A DNA stretch of 64,000 bases. Source: Dicaeum eximium. Lineage: Eukaryota > Chordata > Aves > Passeriformes > Dicaeidae. Below are positions 48,263-59,452 of the stretch, piece by piece. Where the stretch lies: contig VWZP01010576.1 of NCBI GenBank assembly GCA_013396995.1, positions 124,001-188,000 on the forward strand, in the 5' to 3' direction. Numbering within the stretch: the first letter of the stretch is position 1; each line of letters starts with the position of its first letter. The position numbers and the translations under genes were made by a program. Below the pieces are notes generated by a model. The model was not told where the DNA came from and did no database searches. It worked only from the letters and a program-made list of their open reading frames with translations.

Positions 48263-51200
48263 AATTTAGCTCAGTGATCCAGGAAAATGAATGCCCTACA
48301 TTTTGGCAGTAAGGCTGGATAACTATTTCAAACATTGAGCTAATAGATCTTGGGCTCCTTGGTCACTTAGGAGCTTTGAGCAGGTTATGCTGCAGCTATC
48401 AGAGCGAGGTGAATTCTTTACACTGCATTTGAGGGAGGCCTTCCTATGAAAAGTTCCCCAGTAAAACCCCTCTATTTAAGGTCTTCTCTGGAAGTCAGGC
48501 TTTCCCTGAAACTGTGTAAGGTCCAGAGGTGCTGACCACAACATTGCACTCTTTAAAATCTTCAAGCTCACTAACTTTAAACTTGCAGGTTTTTTCACCT
48601 TAGTATCGAAGTGGTAAATTTTTCATCTCTGATTCACAAAGTAAAGGAAAAAATGTATTCAGTGGAAAGAAAATGTACTCATTGTCAATACCAATCAACT
48701 TTCAGAGCAAATAATTTAATTACAAATTAAAAAAAGAAAAATCAAGCCCCAAAGAAAGCCAGTCCTTCCCCAGATGCAAGAGCATGTCAATTTGTTTCTA
48801 ACTCACTTTGACTGGTGATATATCCTATATGATCTCCAAAAGTCATTCAACTATTTATAATGATGTTAGCTGAAACGAAGGCTTGGAAAGACTCTGGCTT
48901 TATGGAAAGAATTTCAAGACCATATGCAGGGATTTAGCTGTGTGACTCCCATTAAAAATCAGTAGGTTCCTGCAGGCTAAAATCCTTGAGAACTGACCTC
49001 TACCAACTTGAAGCTGCCTGTGTCATCACATTAGAAGTTGCATTGCTTATAGGTTAATGCTAAAACCCTCTGATGAGAACAAATAAGCTTAAAAATTACC
49101 AAGCCAGAATTCACCTTGCTTTTAGTGCTCTGGAAATACAAAGCCAGCTAATCAAAGTCCAGATTCTGCGTAATTCTTGAAAAAAAAGTGCAGTCCATTT
49201 GAACTCCTGTCTGTCCTGAAGTCCACAGGCTTTCATCCTTTGGAGGTCTTATTTCCAGCAATCTCAGCAATTCTGAGGGGTCAAACAGAGCAAATGTGGG
49301 GGACACTTGCCTTGGAAACTTGGTAGGGGAGCACCCAGGGGTGCTGGTACCTCTGAGCTGCTGCAAACCTTTGTCCTCCCTACAGCCTCTCACAGGAAAG
49401 GTGAGGTGGTGGAAAACAGCTGCCAGCTCCCCATGCCTTGCCCTGCCTCACCTCACAGTGAGGGGATGCTGGAACACTTGTGAATGTGCTGTATCTTCCA
49501 TCACTGCAAACAGGCTGAGCCATCCTTTAAAGTCTGCTGGAAGGTCTCAGGAAGGAAAACAAGTATTTCACCAGCTCTGGGTATCACAACTGCAAATGTG
49601 AATTCCCTTGCCTGTGGCAGGAATGAAAGGTTCTGATAGGTGGGCTTTCAAAACCGGGAAGGTTTTAGAAACCATCCCCCTGCTCTGTTCATGACTGTTC
49701 CCACTGCAGCCCCTTCCCACAGGCAGGTCCCACTCCAAGCCCTGGCTGAGCCCAACTGGTTCTGGGTGCTTTGGAGCAGGTGAAGGACTGTGACCACTCA
49801 GTGGGGACAGGGCAGCTCAAAATCTCCTTCCCTGACAGCAGAGTCTGCCCACAGGATCTCTGTCAGCTCAGAATGCTGCAGTTTGCTGCTCCATATATCC
49901 AACTAATCTGCCACTGATTTAGGAAAGGGAACCTCAAAAATGTCCTAAAACAAGGCTGGCTCACCAAGGAGCAAGAACCAAAGAGAATTTTGAGGTCACC
50001 TACCACTGACATCTCAGTGCCAGACATCCTGCCTGAGCCACCTGAGGAGAGACATCCTCCCCAGTCAATGGCTGATTCATCCCATCAGTCAGGTATTTTG
50101 GGAGGGGGATGAGTCACACTCTGAGCCTGCCAAGCTCTCTCAAGGGAGCCTGGAAGCACGATTTTTAGGAGTGGAATTATGCAGGCTAGGGCTGAGCTCT
50201 GGTTATCACAGTTATTTCATCCACAAATCAAAACTGCAGTTGTCAGGCCTGAGCAATGCTAATACAAAGCATCCCAGCAACACCAGCAAACACCAGCAAA
50301 ACTCATGATTTCCACTTGTCACATGTCAGGTGGGATTGGGCCCTGTGCAGGAGCCTTCCAGTTCAGACTGGGATCCTTTCATAGAAATCACTAGTTCCCC
50401 CTTTGATGTGTGCTTATCTCCTGCTCTGTGCTGCAGAAGGAAAGGGACTCGCCCCTGTTTGCATGTTGAGGTATTTGCCTTGCTAATGAAGATGGTGCAT
50501 ATTCACTTTTGATCTGCAGAGAAATGGAAAGTGAAAAATTAAAGCTGATTCCCACCACTAATATTGTCACTGAACATCACCATGCTGTCTCCTGGCTGTG
50601 ATCTCTATGCCTGCTGCTGCCATGGGAGCTGGTGCTGGTTGAAAACATCTCAGGCTGCTTGGCCCAAGGGATGCCTTGAGTTATGAATCCCCCAATGCAG
50701 CACTGCTGTGCCTGGGCTCAGTGCAAATATTGCTGGATGCCCAGAACAGAGAGAAAAAAAACCCCAGCATGTTTAAATCAGCAGCTTCAATGTTTGCTGT
50801 AAAACTGGATCCCAGTCAAAGGCATATATTAGGAAAAACAGGGCACATGGAGCATCCCTTCCCTTCAGTCAGGAAATCTTCCCCTCGGTGGGTTTGGGCC
50901 TGTGAGGTGGAAGCAAGGTGGTGTTTCCCCAGATCTCAGGTGGTCTGTACCCAGCACAGGCTGGTGGAGGCTCCTGTGGCTGACTGTGAGGGTCAGGGTC
51001 ATTCAAGGGATAGACAGCTGCTGAAACAGAGCATGGACTGGACTGGATATTGGTGAGCTCCTAAAAAACCCTCATCTCCCTTTAATGCAGCATCTCCTTC
51101 TGCATCTCCTTCATCTCTCCCAAACTGTAGAATAACATCATATGGAGCAGCAGAAGTTGCTGTTCTTCCCTGGAACAAAAGAGATCAAATCCTTGGCCCA

Positions 51201-51785
51201 CTGAATTTCCTGGCTAAACTCACAAAAAGCAGGCTGTGACCCTAAAAACATTGAGGTCTGATATAATACATGTCAGTAGAAAAGCTTCTGTGGCAGCATG
51301 AACAGAGTGTACATCTGGGCCCTTGATCTGGACAAACAAAAGAGAAAATGTGGATAAAAGGGGCTAGAGCCACAGAGAGAGCTTGACAGAGCTGTCTCTT
51401 CCCTGTGTCACTGAAATGGGGCTGGAGGACACACACAGGCTTCATACAGTTGCTGGGTGCTGTAAATAGCTGTGCTGAAGTCTGGGGTTTTTGGTGTTTG
51501 TCACCTCTTTAGGACAGGCTCTCCATCCTACAGGATCTCCCGTTCCCTCAGGAAGTCATCCCTCGCCCACCCCGGTCCTGCTGTGCGCCGACATCATCTC
51601 ACTCCAGTCAAACTCCTTTTATTGACTCGATCTGTAACGTGTGAAGGTCATTGCCTCACTTCACACGTCTCAGCAGGGCTGTATTTCCACATTTAGCCGC
51701 TCCAGTTTGTCAATATTAACATCTGTTACTATTTAGCACCTGCCACTGCTCCAAGGCAGGCGGGTTCAGCCCCAGCCCCAGCCTG
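48263..51785. other. Single-copy DNA, no gene recognised
   Basis: No supported gene; the longest frame is 126 codons (50676-51056) without a domain. 48540-48760 is AT-rich. Short direct repeats of CACCAGCAAA lie at 50280-50299. A hairpin at 51637-51668 is listed separately. Confidence 0.5.
51637..51668. other. Perfect 10-bp inverted repeat around a nuclear-receptor-like half site
   Basis: ACGTGTGAAG (51637-51646) and its exact complement CTTCACACGT (51659-51668) flank a 12-base loop, GTCATTGCCTCA. The left arm runs into AAGGTCA, a nuclear-receptor-type half site. It could fold as a hairpin or act as a bipartite binding site. The function is unknown. Confidence 0.4.
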
Positions 51786-51835
51786 GCAGGGCAGGGCAGG
51801 GCAGGGCAGGGCAGGGCAGGGCAGGGCAGGGCAGG
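51786..51835. repeat. (GCAGG)10 pentanucleotide microsatellite
   Basis: Ten perfect GCAGG units. It generates the Cys-Pro-Ala-Leu-Pro pattern at the end of the 161-codon minus frame (51766-52251), which is therefore repeat and CR1 sequence rather than a gene. Confidence 0.95.
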
Positions 51836-52085
51836 TCCCTTCCTCTCGCCCCAGGTACCCCAACAGTGCCTGCCTCACATCCCCTGCGGGGAGGGGGAAC
51901 CCAGGAATAGCTCACCTGCTGCAGTGACACACAGGGAGTGCTGGCACCTGCTGCTGGCTCTGACAGAGCTGTGAGCAGCAGCTCTGCCCTGCTCCTGCCA
52001 TCTATCCACCAGATCAATTGTTTCCACTGCACTGGTGGGGAAATAAAACCACACAGACATTTCCAGTTGCTCCATTCTGCCTGTG

Positions 52086-52655
52086 TAGAATCACAGCATT
52101 GTTTCGGTTGGAGAAGCCCTCTAAGATCATTGAGTCCAACCAGCAATGCCAGGGCTAAAACTAAACCATGCCCCCAGATGCCACATCCACACACCTTCTG
52201 AACGCTTCCAGGGACAGTGACACCACCACTGACCTGGGCAGCCTGTTCCAATGCTTTACAACTCTTTCAGTGAAGAAATTTTCTCAATTTAACCTGCTCT
52301 TGAACAACTTGAGGCCATTTATTCTCCTCCTGTCCCTGTTCCCTGGGAGCAGAGCCCGACCGCCCCGGCTGTCCCCTCCTGGCAGGGAGTTGTGCAGAGC
52401 CACAAGGTCCCCCCTGAGCCTCCTTTTCTCCAGGCTGAGCCCCTTTCTCAGCTCCCTCAGCTGCTCCTGGGGCTCCAGCCCCTTTCCAGCTCCGTTCCCT
52501 TCCCTGGACACACTCCAGCCCCTCAATGTCTCTCTTGTTGTGAGGGGCCCAAAACTGAACCCAGAATTTGAGGTGGGGTCTCACCAGTGCCCAGCACAGG
52601 GAGACAGCCCTGACAGCCACTGGCCTGGTCCTGCTGACCTCACTTTGGGTCCCAA
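52086..52655 (-). mobile_element. CR1 LINE, longest copy, with ORF2 C-terminal domain remnant
   Basis: The 3' end is at the left: TAGAATCACAGCATTGTTTC, TTGGAGAAGCCCTCTAAGAT and CATTGAGTCCAACC. About 570 bases can be followed. On the minus strand, the frame at 52284-52526 contains LEKRRLRGDLVALHNSLPGG, the conserved segment near the C terminus of CR1 ORF2, after the reverse transcriptase domain. Further residues along this frame match the family less well, and a stop or frameshift separates it from the ORF2 end. The CR1 upstream half, including the endonuclease and most of the reverse transcriptase, is absent. Confidence 0.93.
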
Positions 52656-54009
52656 TTCTACATGAAATCCTGTTCTCTAGGGCTCCCTATTGCCCCACAT
52701 CTGCTCTCCAAGCTCCTTGGCCCCAGGAGCCAGAGCTGCAGTGCATCATGCAATGACCAGCAGTGTGATGGCTCTGTCAGAGCCCCCAGGCCCATGGCAT
52801 GTGCCCAGTCCAGAGCTGGCTGACTCTGGCCTTAGCCAACTGAGAACAGACCAGGCTTTGGGTCTAAGGCTAATGCTGGCCTCTGAGCAGAGCTTTGACA
52901 GACAAATAGTAACTTCAAGCATTACTTTGACACTGTTGACATGGCACAGCAAAGCACAATGCCTCTTGTATTAACACAAGACAGCTGGGAATGTCACATA
53001 AAGTAAGAACTGACTCCAGAGACTCAAGATGGTGCAGTTGCACTCGAACCAGCTTCCATTTCCACATCCTTTGCATTTCCTGGTGATGGCTGGAGCAGAA
53101 ATGCCCACAGAGGAGCTGCTGGAGAGGTGTCCCATGGTTCTGCCAGCTGAGAAGGCCAGAGAAACATTGACATCCAGGGGAAGACAGAACTGAACTGAAT
53201 CCTGTTTAATGGTTTGTTCAAAGCTCATCTGCCACTGTAGATCCCTGACTGCAGTCATGATGGTGGCATCTCTGGTAGCCAGGACAAAACCACACAAACC
53301 AGAGTAAACAATACTGAGCAGATGCAGCTGTTTACAGAATTCCTCTGGGACCAGCGGGAAAAATTCTGTCTCTCTGCTGTGGGGTTTCTTCTGCTGAAAA
53401 GGGCTCTTCATCTCTGCCTTCCCTTGAACTATGTGGGATTTCATTTTCTCATGAGTCATGTGTCTCATGGAAGCAGTGTCCAACTGGGACACCATTACAA
53501 AGCCTCAAAACATTACTTTTGTAGCAGATTCCCAATAGAATAAAATTCACAAACTTCTATTTAATTAATAGTGTGGACAATTACTTGCAGATTCTCCCAA
53601 GCATGGCAAAAAGCCAAGACCAATGTCTTTAAAAGAGGTTTCAAGTATCAGTTTTCCACCTCTAAAACTCCCTCCCTCCTTTGACAAGACAAATGTAATT
53701 ATTGTTGATGTGCTTTACTTCAGGTAAAAATCCAACAGTTCCCTATTATCTCAAACAGCTGTCTTGAAATTCCATTGTTTGTTTAAAATCTGATTAATTG
53801 TTTAGAAAAAGTTTTATGTCTATTCAGCTGTCCCTGTCTTGTGGGAATTTTACAGACTACTAATTCTATGCAGACAATATCCACTACAAACAGGAGTGAC
53901 TGATCACCCTATGAAACCATTACAGTGTTTATGGTTCTTCTCAGCCCCTAAAGAGGATGAGAAAGAAACAGGAAAAAGAAAAATGAGACAAAAATTAAAA
54001 AAAAAGAAT
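52656..54009. other. Single-copy DNA, no gene recognised
   Basis: No supported gene. The 174-codon minus frame at 52971-53495 has no domain I recognise. 53540-53830 is AT-rich. No transposon is seen. Confidence 0.5.
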
Positions 54010-54185
54010 GAAAAGAGAGAAGGAGGAGAAGAGAAGGAGAAGGAGAAGGAGAAGGAGAAGGAGAAGGAGAAGGAGAAGGAGAAGGAGAAGGAGAAAAGGA
54101 GAAGGAGAAGGAGAAGGAGGAGAAGGAAGAGAAGGAGGAGAAGGAGAAGGAAGGAAAGAAGAAAAAAGGGGGGAAAAGAGAAAAA
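54010..54185. repeat. Uninterrupted 176-base purine tract, GGAGAA-type
   Basis: Every base from 54010 to 54185 is A or G. The centre is a near-perfect GAGAAG/GGAGAA hexamer-trinucleotide array, with more irregular GGA and GAA mixtures at both sides. It produces Lys-Glu and Arg frames on the plus strand (131-136 codons) and Ser-Pro frames on the minus strand, none a gene. Mirror-symmetric homopurine tracts of this length can form triplex (H-DNA). Confidence 0.97.
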
Positions 54186-55079
54186 TCTCCCCCTCTGTAG
54201 AGCAATGGAAGCTGCAACAGACAGCTACAGCTAATGTGATGAAGGTGAATGTGGTAGTTTGGGAGGCTGATCTTGAAAGAAGCAGAATTTCTTTCAGCTC
54301 TCTCAAATGCCTTCTAATTCTCTACATCTTCCAATGTCTCCTATTACATGTGGGCCTTTCACAACACACAATATTCCCTCTCCTTTTTGCAGGAGCATCA
54401 AGACTCTTCCATCCATGAGTTTATTGTGCACTTCCTTTCCTTGTTCAGGGAGGGACTGGGGGATGTCAGAGGGGCTCAGCTATCCCACAGCCCAGGGCAA
54501 GCATTAGTAACACCCCCACAGTTCTGTGTTTTCATCAGGAAGGTTCCCACATCTGTGTCCCAGGGCCTGAGGGGAACAAGTGGTGCCTCAGCTCAAAAAC
54601 ACAAATCTAAATGCTGGAAGTGTAAATCACTGGAGCCAGAAGCATTATTACAGGCTACTATGAGGAACAGGTTAGTAATCTTTAAAGACCAAATCAGAGT
54701 CTCCAAGAGTCAGTCCTATGATGCTCCAAGGGATGGTTAAAGCCCTGAAAAACTGAAGATGGAACAGGAAGGATTTCACCAAATAACTGAGTAACTGTCA
54801 GTACAGTGAAGTTAAGCACTGGAGGAAAAAAAAAATAAAAGAAGAAAAATACTACTTTGATAGTTCTTGCACAGATTTTCCCAGGACTGGGAACATATGA
54901 AATAAAATCTGGCTTTCAGCATCTTCCTCTGCCTATTTCCCCTCACCTTACTACAGCCTTCTGTTCTTGCTGGTAAATGTAAAAGAAGAAATGTTTGAAA
55001 GATTTTCTCTAGAAATGGGGAAACATAAATGGATACACAAATGTGGCAATATCTTTTGCTCTACCTTTGCAAATATCTT
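54186..55079. other. Single-copy DNA, no gene recognised
   Basis: No supported gene. The 130-codon plus frame at 54348-54740 has no domain. A short A-rich run lies at 54823-54850. Confidence 0.5.
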
Positions 55080-55430
55080 GGAATGACTGAGGGAGCTGGG
55101 GGTGTTTAGCCTGGAGAAAAGGAGACTCAGAGGTGACCTTATCACACTCTGCAACTTCCTGAAAGGTGGCTGTGCTCAGGCAGGGTTGGTCTTTTTCTCC
55201 AGGCAGCACTGACAGAACCAGAGGACAGAGTCTCAAGCTGCATCAAGGGAAATAGTGGTCAAGTTCTGGAATGTTCTGCCCGGGGAGGTGGTGGAGTCAC
55301 CATCCCTGGATGTGTTTAACAAAGCCTGGATGTGGCACTCAGTGCCATGGTTTAGTTGAGGTGTTAGGGCTGGGTTGGACTCGATCTTAAAGTTCTCTTC
55401 CAACCTGATGATTCTGTGAATTCTGTAATA
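55080..55430 (+). mobile_element. CR1 LINE, 3' part, plus strand, with internal deletion
   Basis: Reads forward from GGGAGCTGGGGGTGTTTAGC and CTGGAGAAAAGGAGACTC through AGTTCTGGAATGTTCTGCCC and GGTTGGACTCGATCTTAAAG to the tail GATGATTCTGTGAATTCTGT. After CATCAAGGGAAAT the element jumps to AGTGGTCAAG. Compared with the family, about 45 bases covering the ORF2 segment just before the tryptophan-containing C-terminal block are missing. It belongs to the older subfamily of 35447 and 52086. Confidence 0.92.
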
Positions 55431-58400
55431 GATGATTTATCTTCCAAAGCTAAATAATTCCTCTGTACAGATTCCCTCCAAGAGGCCAGTTACCAGTTCC
55501 TACACACTCAGTGGTCCTTGACCATCAAATATCCTCAAAAGGATGAGCAACAGGAGGTTTTTGACAGACCAATCTCACTCACCAGAAAACAAGAAGCAAT
55601 ATGTGGGAAAATAAGTCAGATAAGCTTTCAGGCCAGCAAATATTTCCACTTGGATTTTACCTTGGAAGCAAACTCAATCCCACAGCAGCAGTAGCAGGTT
55701 TCAGACCACTGGATATCTGCCTTTTAATCAAAGATTTCACCTCTTGTCTGGTAGAGCTTTCTTTTGTCACTACTGACAAACAAGAGAGAGCACCTAAATA
55801 CAAATGTCAAACCCAGTGATTAAAAGAAGAAGGAAAATCTTCAGAAGGCGATATCACAGTTGATGTTGAACTTGTCCTGACAGCAGCCCCAGCATCTCCC
55901 AGATGTCTTCAAAAAGAAGAGAGATGAAAGGGGAGAGAGTTTGCAAGTGTGTAGGGGGTGATGGCATCAACTTTCAGCCAATTTTACCAGCCTGTGAGAA
56001 CTGACAAGGCTGTCCCAGGGCAGAGAAACCACTTCTGAAACCATGATAACACTCCAATCTTCGAGGTAACCCAGAAAGAAACACCCTCCACAACCCATAA
56101 AAACCCCCCAGATCACAGGTACAATACATTTCATAATGGTATGGTCTGGCTAAGCCAATTCCAGTCCCAGTGGAAGGCTAATGAGTAAAAAACTACCCAA
56201 ACATTTAGTCTTGCTGCAGCTTTGACACCTTAGAGGGAGGTAAAAGCAGATTTTGTTTTCTTGGAAGGGATTGTTCCTGTGGGCTTCTCCAGATACACTG
56301 ACATGGCTCAGAGGTGTCACTTGCAAGACAGAGTGTTCATTGAGTCCTCATTTCTGTTAGTTGCCCTCTCTTTACCTCCAAACTACTCCCAGCAGACTTT
56401 GATTTCCAATGCAGTCCCAATAGTTCATTTCACTCCCAGAGCATTGCAGAGTCACACTCTTCACAGCAGACTTTACAAAGAATTTTGCAAGAAATCAGCA
56501 GAGCCATAGTTCTGGTACAAACATCTCCAATAGGATTACAGCTAGGAAGATGGCCAAGAATGTGTGTGTGTGGCACAGACAGATGCACCTAATCCCATTA
56601 GAAGAAGTACAAAAGGTGTGTGTACAAAAGGAGGAAATGTTCATCAGCACCAAAACATTGAACTGCCTGAGCCAGGAGCTGTGGATTGTGATGGTCACAA
56701 AAGTGCCTGGATTTTGCAGTGGTCTGGGGTCTGAGAGAGGGCCCTATCCTCACACAGGTGGAGCAAAGAGGTGACTTTGTAGGGATTCGTCCTGAATAAT
56801 AAGATTCAACTTTGGTATTCCCAATATGCCACAAGAAGTATATCAGGGTCTTCTGAGTAGGACCTGGAAACAAGGAAATTAACTTTCATCATCTGCTATC
56901 TTTTATAAAAGAGGGAAGAGAAGATGTGGAGTGACTACAGAAATACTTGCCCTTCCCAAGCACCAGATATCTTGTGCTGACAGCGGTGATCTTGGCAAAG
57001 GAAGAAAAGTGGGGAAGATACTGGATGGAAATTTCATGGAAGGATAACTTTTCTGCTTTAGCTTTTTAGCCCCGCCTCCTGTTTTTGACTAGCAAAGGAA
57101 TTAATTTGCATATCAAAGAGGGAGACCAGACACTTCCAACTGGAGAACATGTCAGCCTAAAATGGACATAAAGAAATCTTAACCTAAGCTTTTCCAAATG
57201 CCCAGTGATTTCAAATTAGTGACAAATTCCAGAGGTAAAAAAGGCATCTTTAATGGATGCTCAGTGTAGTCATCTAAAATCAAACCACATCAAGGTGGAA
57301 GCATGACAAGTCATCAGAGGCAAAAATAAGGCCCCTGGTTTTGATCACTGCACAGCCACACTGCATGAAATGATGGTTCACCTATTGCCCAGATACACAG
57401 AGAAACAGGACAGCCATCAAAACTTGTAGTGAGCAGAATTTGCATTGGCTGTGCCAAAAGCATGTAATGAATTAGTAATCCACAGCAGAAATCAGAACAC
57501 TCACATTCCCCGAGAGATGAAAGAATGGCTGAAAGTTGTGGCAAAATGCCTTCCTACTTCAAAATGCTCTGAAGTAGGGGAAAAAAAGGACAAAAAGAAT
57601 ATGGACAAATTTTCCTGAGCAGTGTGTTCCCTTTGATCAGCTGTGCGAGGTAGTAAATCCTATTTGCACAAGTACATGGGCACTAATTGAATCAGCTGTG
57701 TGCTTTAATAATTGGCATTGACTGCAGAGGCTTTCAGTGGGTATTTTCTCAGGACCCCTCTCCTCAGCATATCCCTTACATTTCTTGTCTTATTTACTCA
57801 CATTTCAATTTTAAATCCTGCCATTGGTAACATGACAGCAGTGCTTTCATGAGCCTGCCTGGGCCCAGGGAAGGCTGTCAGAGTGAACACGCTGATCCCA
57901 GGGAAAGGAGCCTGATTAAAAACCTCATTGTGTCAGCCAGGCAATCAGCTGTTCATTATCCTATGACACACGACTGCTGAAATGAAACATTCACATATTT
58001 TAAACTTGAGAGATTTGTACTTTAATATAATTATTTTTGAAAGATTCTTCATCAGAAAGGTTAATAAGAGCAATATAGGTTAATAACAGCACTAAGGCAG
58101 CTGACATAATCAGATAATTGACCTTATTGATATGTTAAGTGCCCTATGCTTCACCTTGGGATGTGTGACTGCTCTCCACAGTCAATTATCTTATAATGAT
58201 CCCTGCTTCTTAAGGTCTTATTGCCTGAATATTGGACTTCATCCAAGGTTTTTGGTGCACCCTCCTTCTCTCTCCTGTAGGATTTCTGCTCCACTTTCAT
58301 CTAAGAACTGTGCTAACATATTACAGGCACTTTTCATAAATACACTGATTCAGAGTCATCCACTGCTTGCAAATTCAGTTTCCTCCAGCAAAACTGGAGT

Positions 58401-58821
58401 GATTCCTGACGTCTCCCTTCAGCAGGAATGGCTTCTCCCAGGTGTGGGATGCCTGCAGCGCTGCTGGGGCTCCTGCCCATGCCAGCAGAGAGGGGCAGCT
58501 CCCCAGTGTGGCACAGAAGTCCATGTGGTGTGTGGAGCCTTGCTCACAAACCCTCACGGGATTCCTCCCTGGAACAAGGCTGTTTGCAGATTCAAAATGA
58601 CCCCATTGCTTTTCACATGACATCAAGAATAAGGAAGAAAAACTGTATCTGCATGAAAAGCTACAGCATTCCCACACCCTGATTTTTCCTTCCAGGTAGG
58701 TGCTGTGGCCCTGCTCCAGCTTGCCTCTCATTCCCACACTGACTGTGTGTGCCTGCTCCAGATTGTCCTGAAACATCCAAATCCAGCACATTCCTGAGTG
58801 GGAGCGGGGTTGGTTGGTGGC
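55431..58821. other. Single-copy DNA, no gene recognised
   Basis: No supported gene; the 162-codon plus frame at 58132-58620 has no domain. A short GT-rich word with a nearby direct repeat (GTACAAAAGGTGTGTG, 56608-56640) is present. The AT-rich block at 57950-58210 is listed separately. Confidence 0.5.
57950..58210. other. Candidate conserved non-coding element
   Basis: AT-rich, repeat-free sequence with many homeodomain-type and GATA-like words: TTTAATATAATTATTTTTG, CAGATAATTGACC, TCAATTATCTTATAATG. The last one also lies in a local inverted pattern with GATAATTGA. Regulatory function is inferred from texture only. Confidence 0.25.
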
Positions 58822-59452
58822 TGTCCTGGTTTATGGCAAATTTGGGAGAAAACCCCCAAAAGGGCTGCCCTCACAGAAAACAAACCCACACGGCCTGTCC
58901 CCACAACTGGTTTGGGAAAAATTTCCTCAGAGGGAAGTGGAAAAAACCTGTTTATTTAACAAGCAAAGCACTCCCCAGCACAAAAAATGAACAATACCTG
59001 ATGACACAACTCCTCTCTGAAGAGATGACAAATTCAGAAAGTCTCTCCTGTGGGTGGGGCTGTTATTAATCCCTCAGGCCCCTGGAAAGGCTGCCCGGAG
59101 TGGGCCCTGGTGGGACACAAAGTGCAGGCTCCGAGCTTCCCCGTGTCCCAGGGCAGAGCAGGTTCAAACAGTCCCAAGAAAAGAGACAGAAAAACAGCCC
59201 AGGGAAAACTTCTCTGCCTCAGCTAGCTACACTAACTAAAAAGCAAAGCAGAGCCCTGTTCTGCTCCGTCTGTCCCAGACAGCACAGCCCGGCAGGATGT
59301 GGGCAGTGAGAGCAGGCTCTGATAACAAACTCCTGCTGCTGCTTCTGCTGCCTTTGCCCTCTGAGCCAGCCTTCAAGGCACAGAGTGTAATGTCCAGCAT
59401 CAACAGAACAGATGATTTGGGGATACAAGCATCATAAAGTCACCCTAGGACA
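58822..59452 (-). mobile_element. Solo LTR of an avian endogenous retrovirus
   Basis: A 631-base element begins TGTCCTGGTTTATGGCAAAT and ends CACCCTAGGACA, so its outermost six bases form an inverted repeat (TGTCCT/AGGACA). Flanks are GTGGC (58817-58821) and GTGGA (59453-59457), a 5-base duplication with one mismatch. The opening matches a common songbird LTR family by memory. On the minus strand GTTAAATAAACAGG supplies a polyadenylation signal about 120 bases before the end, which supports minus orientation. No retroviral genes flank it. Confidence 0.75.

Noticed and set aside
52971..53495. 174-codon minus-strand ORF
   Set aside because: No domain recognised and no splice-site pair around it. 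Treated as chance.
23574..54185. CRISPR-type array or prokaryotic system suggested by regular repeats
   Set aside because: The repeats are contiguous minisatellite or microsatellite units with no unique spacers, and the sequence is vertebrate.
53839..54418. Lys-Glu-rich and Arg-rich ORFs and a Ser-Pro-rich reverse ORF
   Set aside because: They are translations of the 176-base purine tract.
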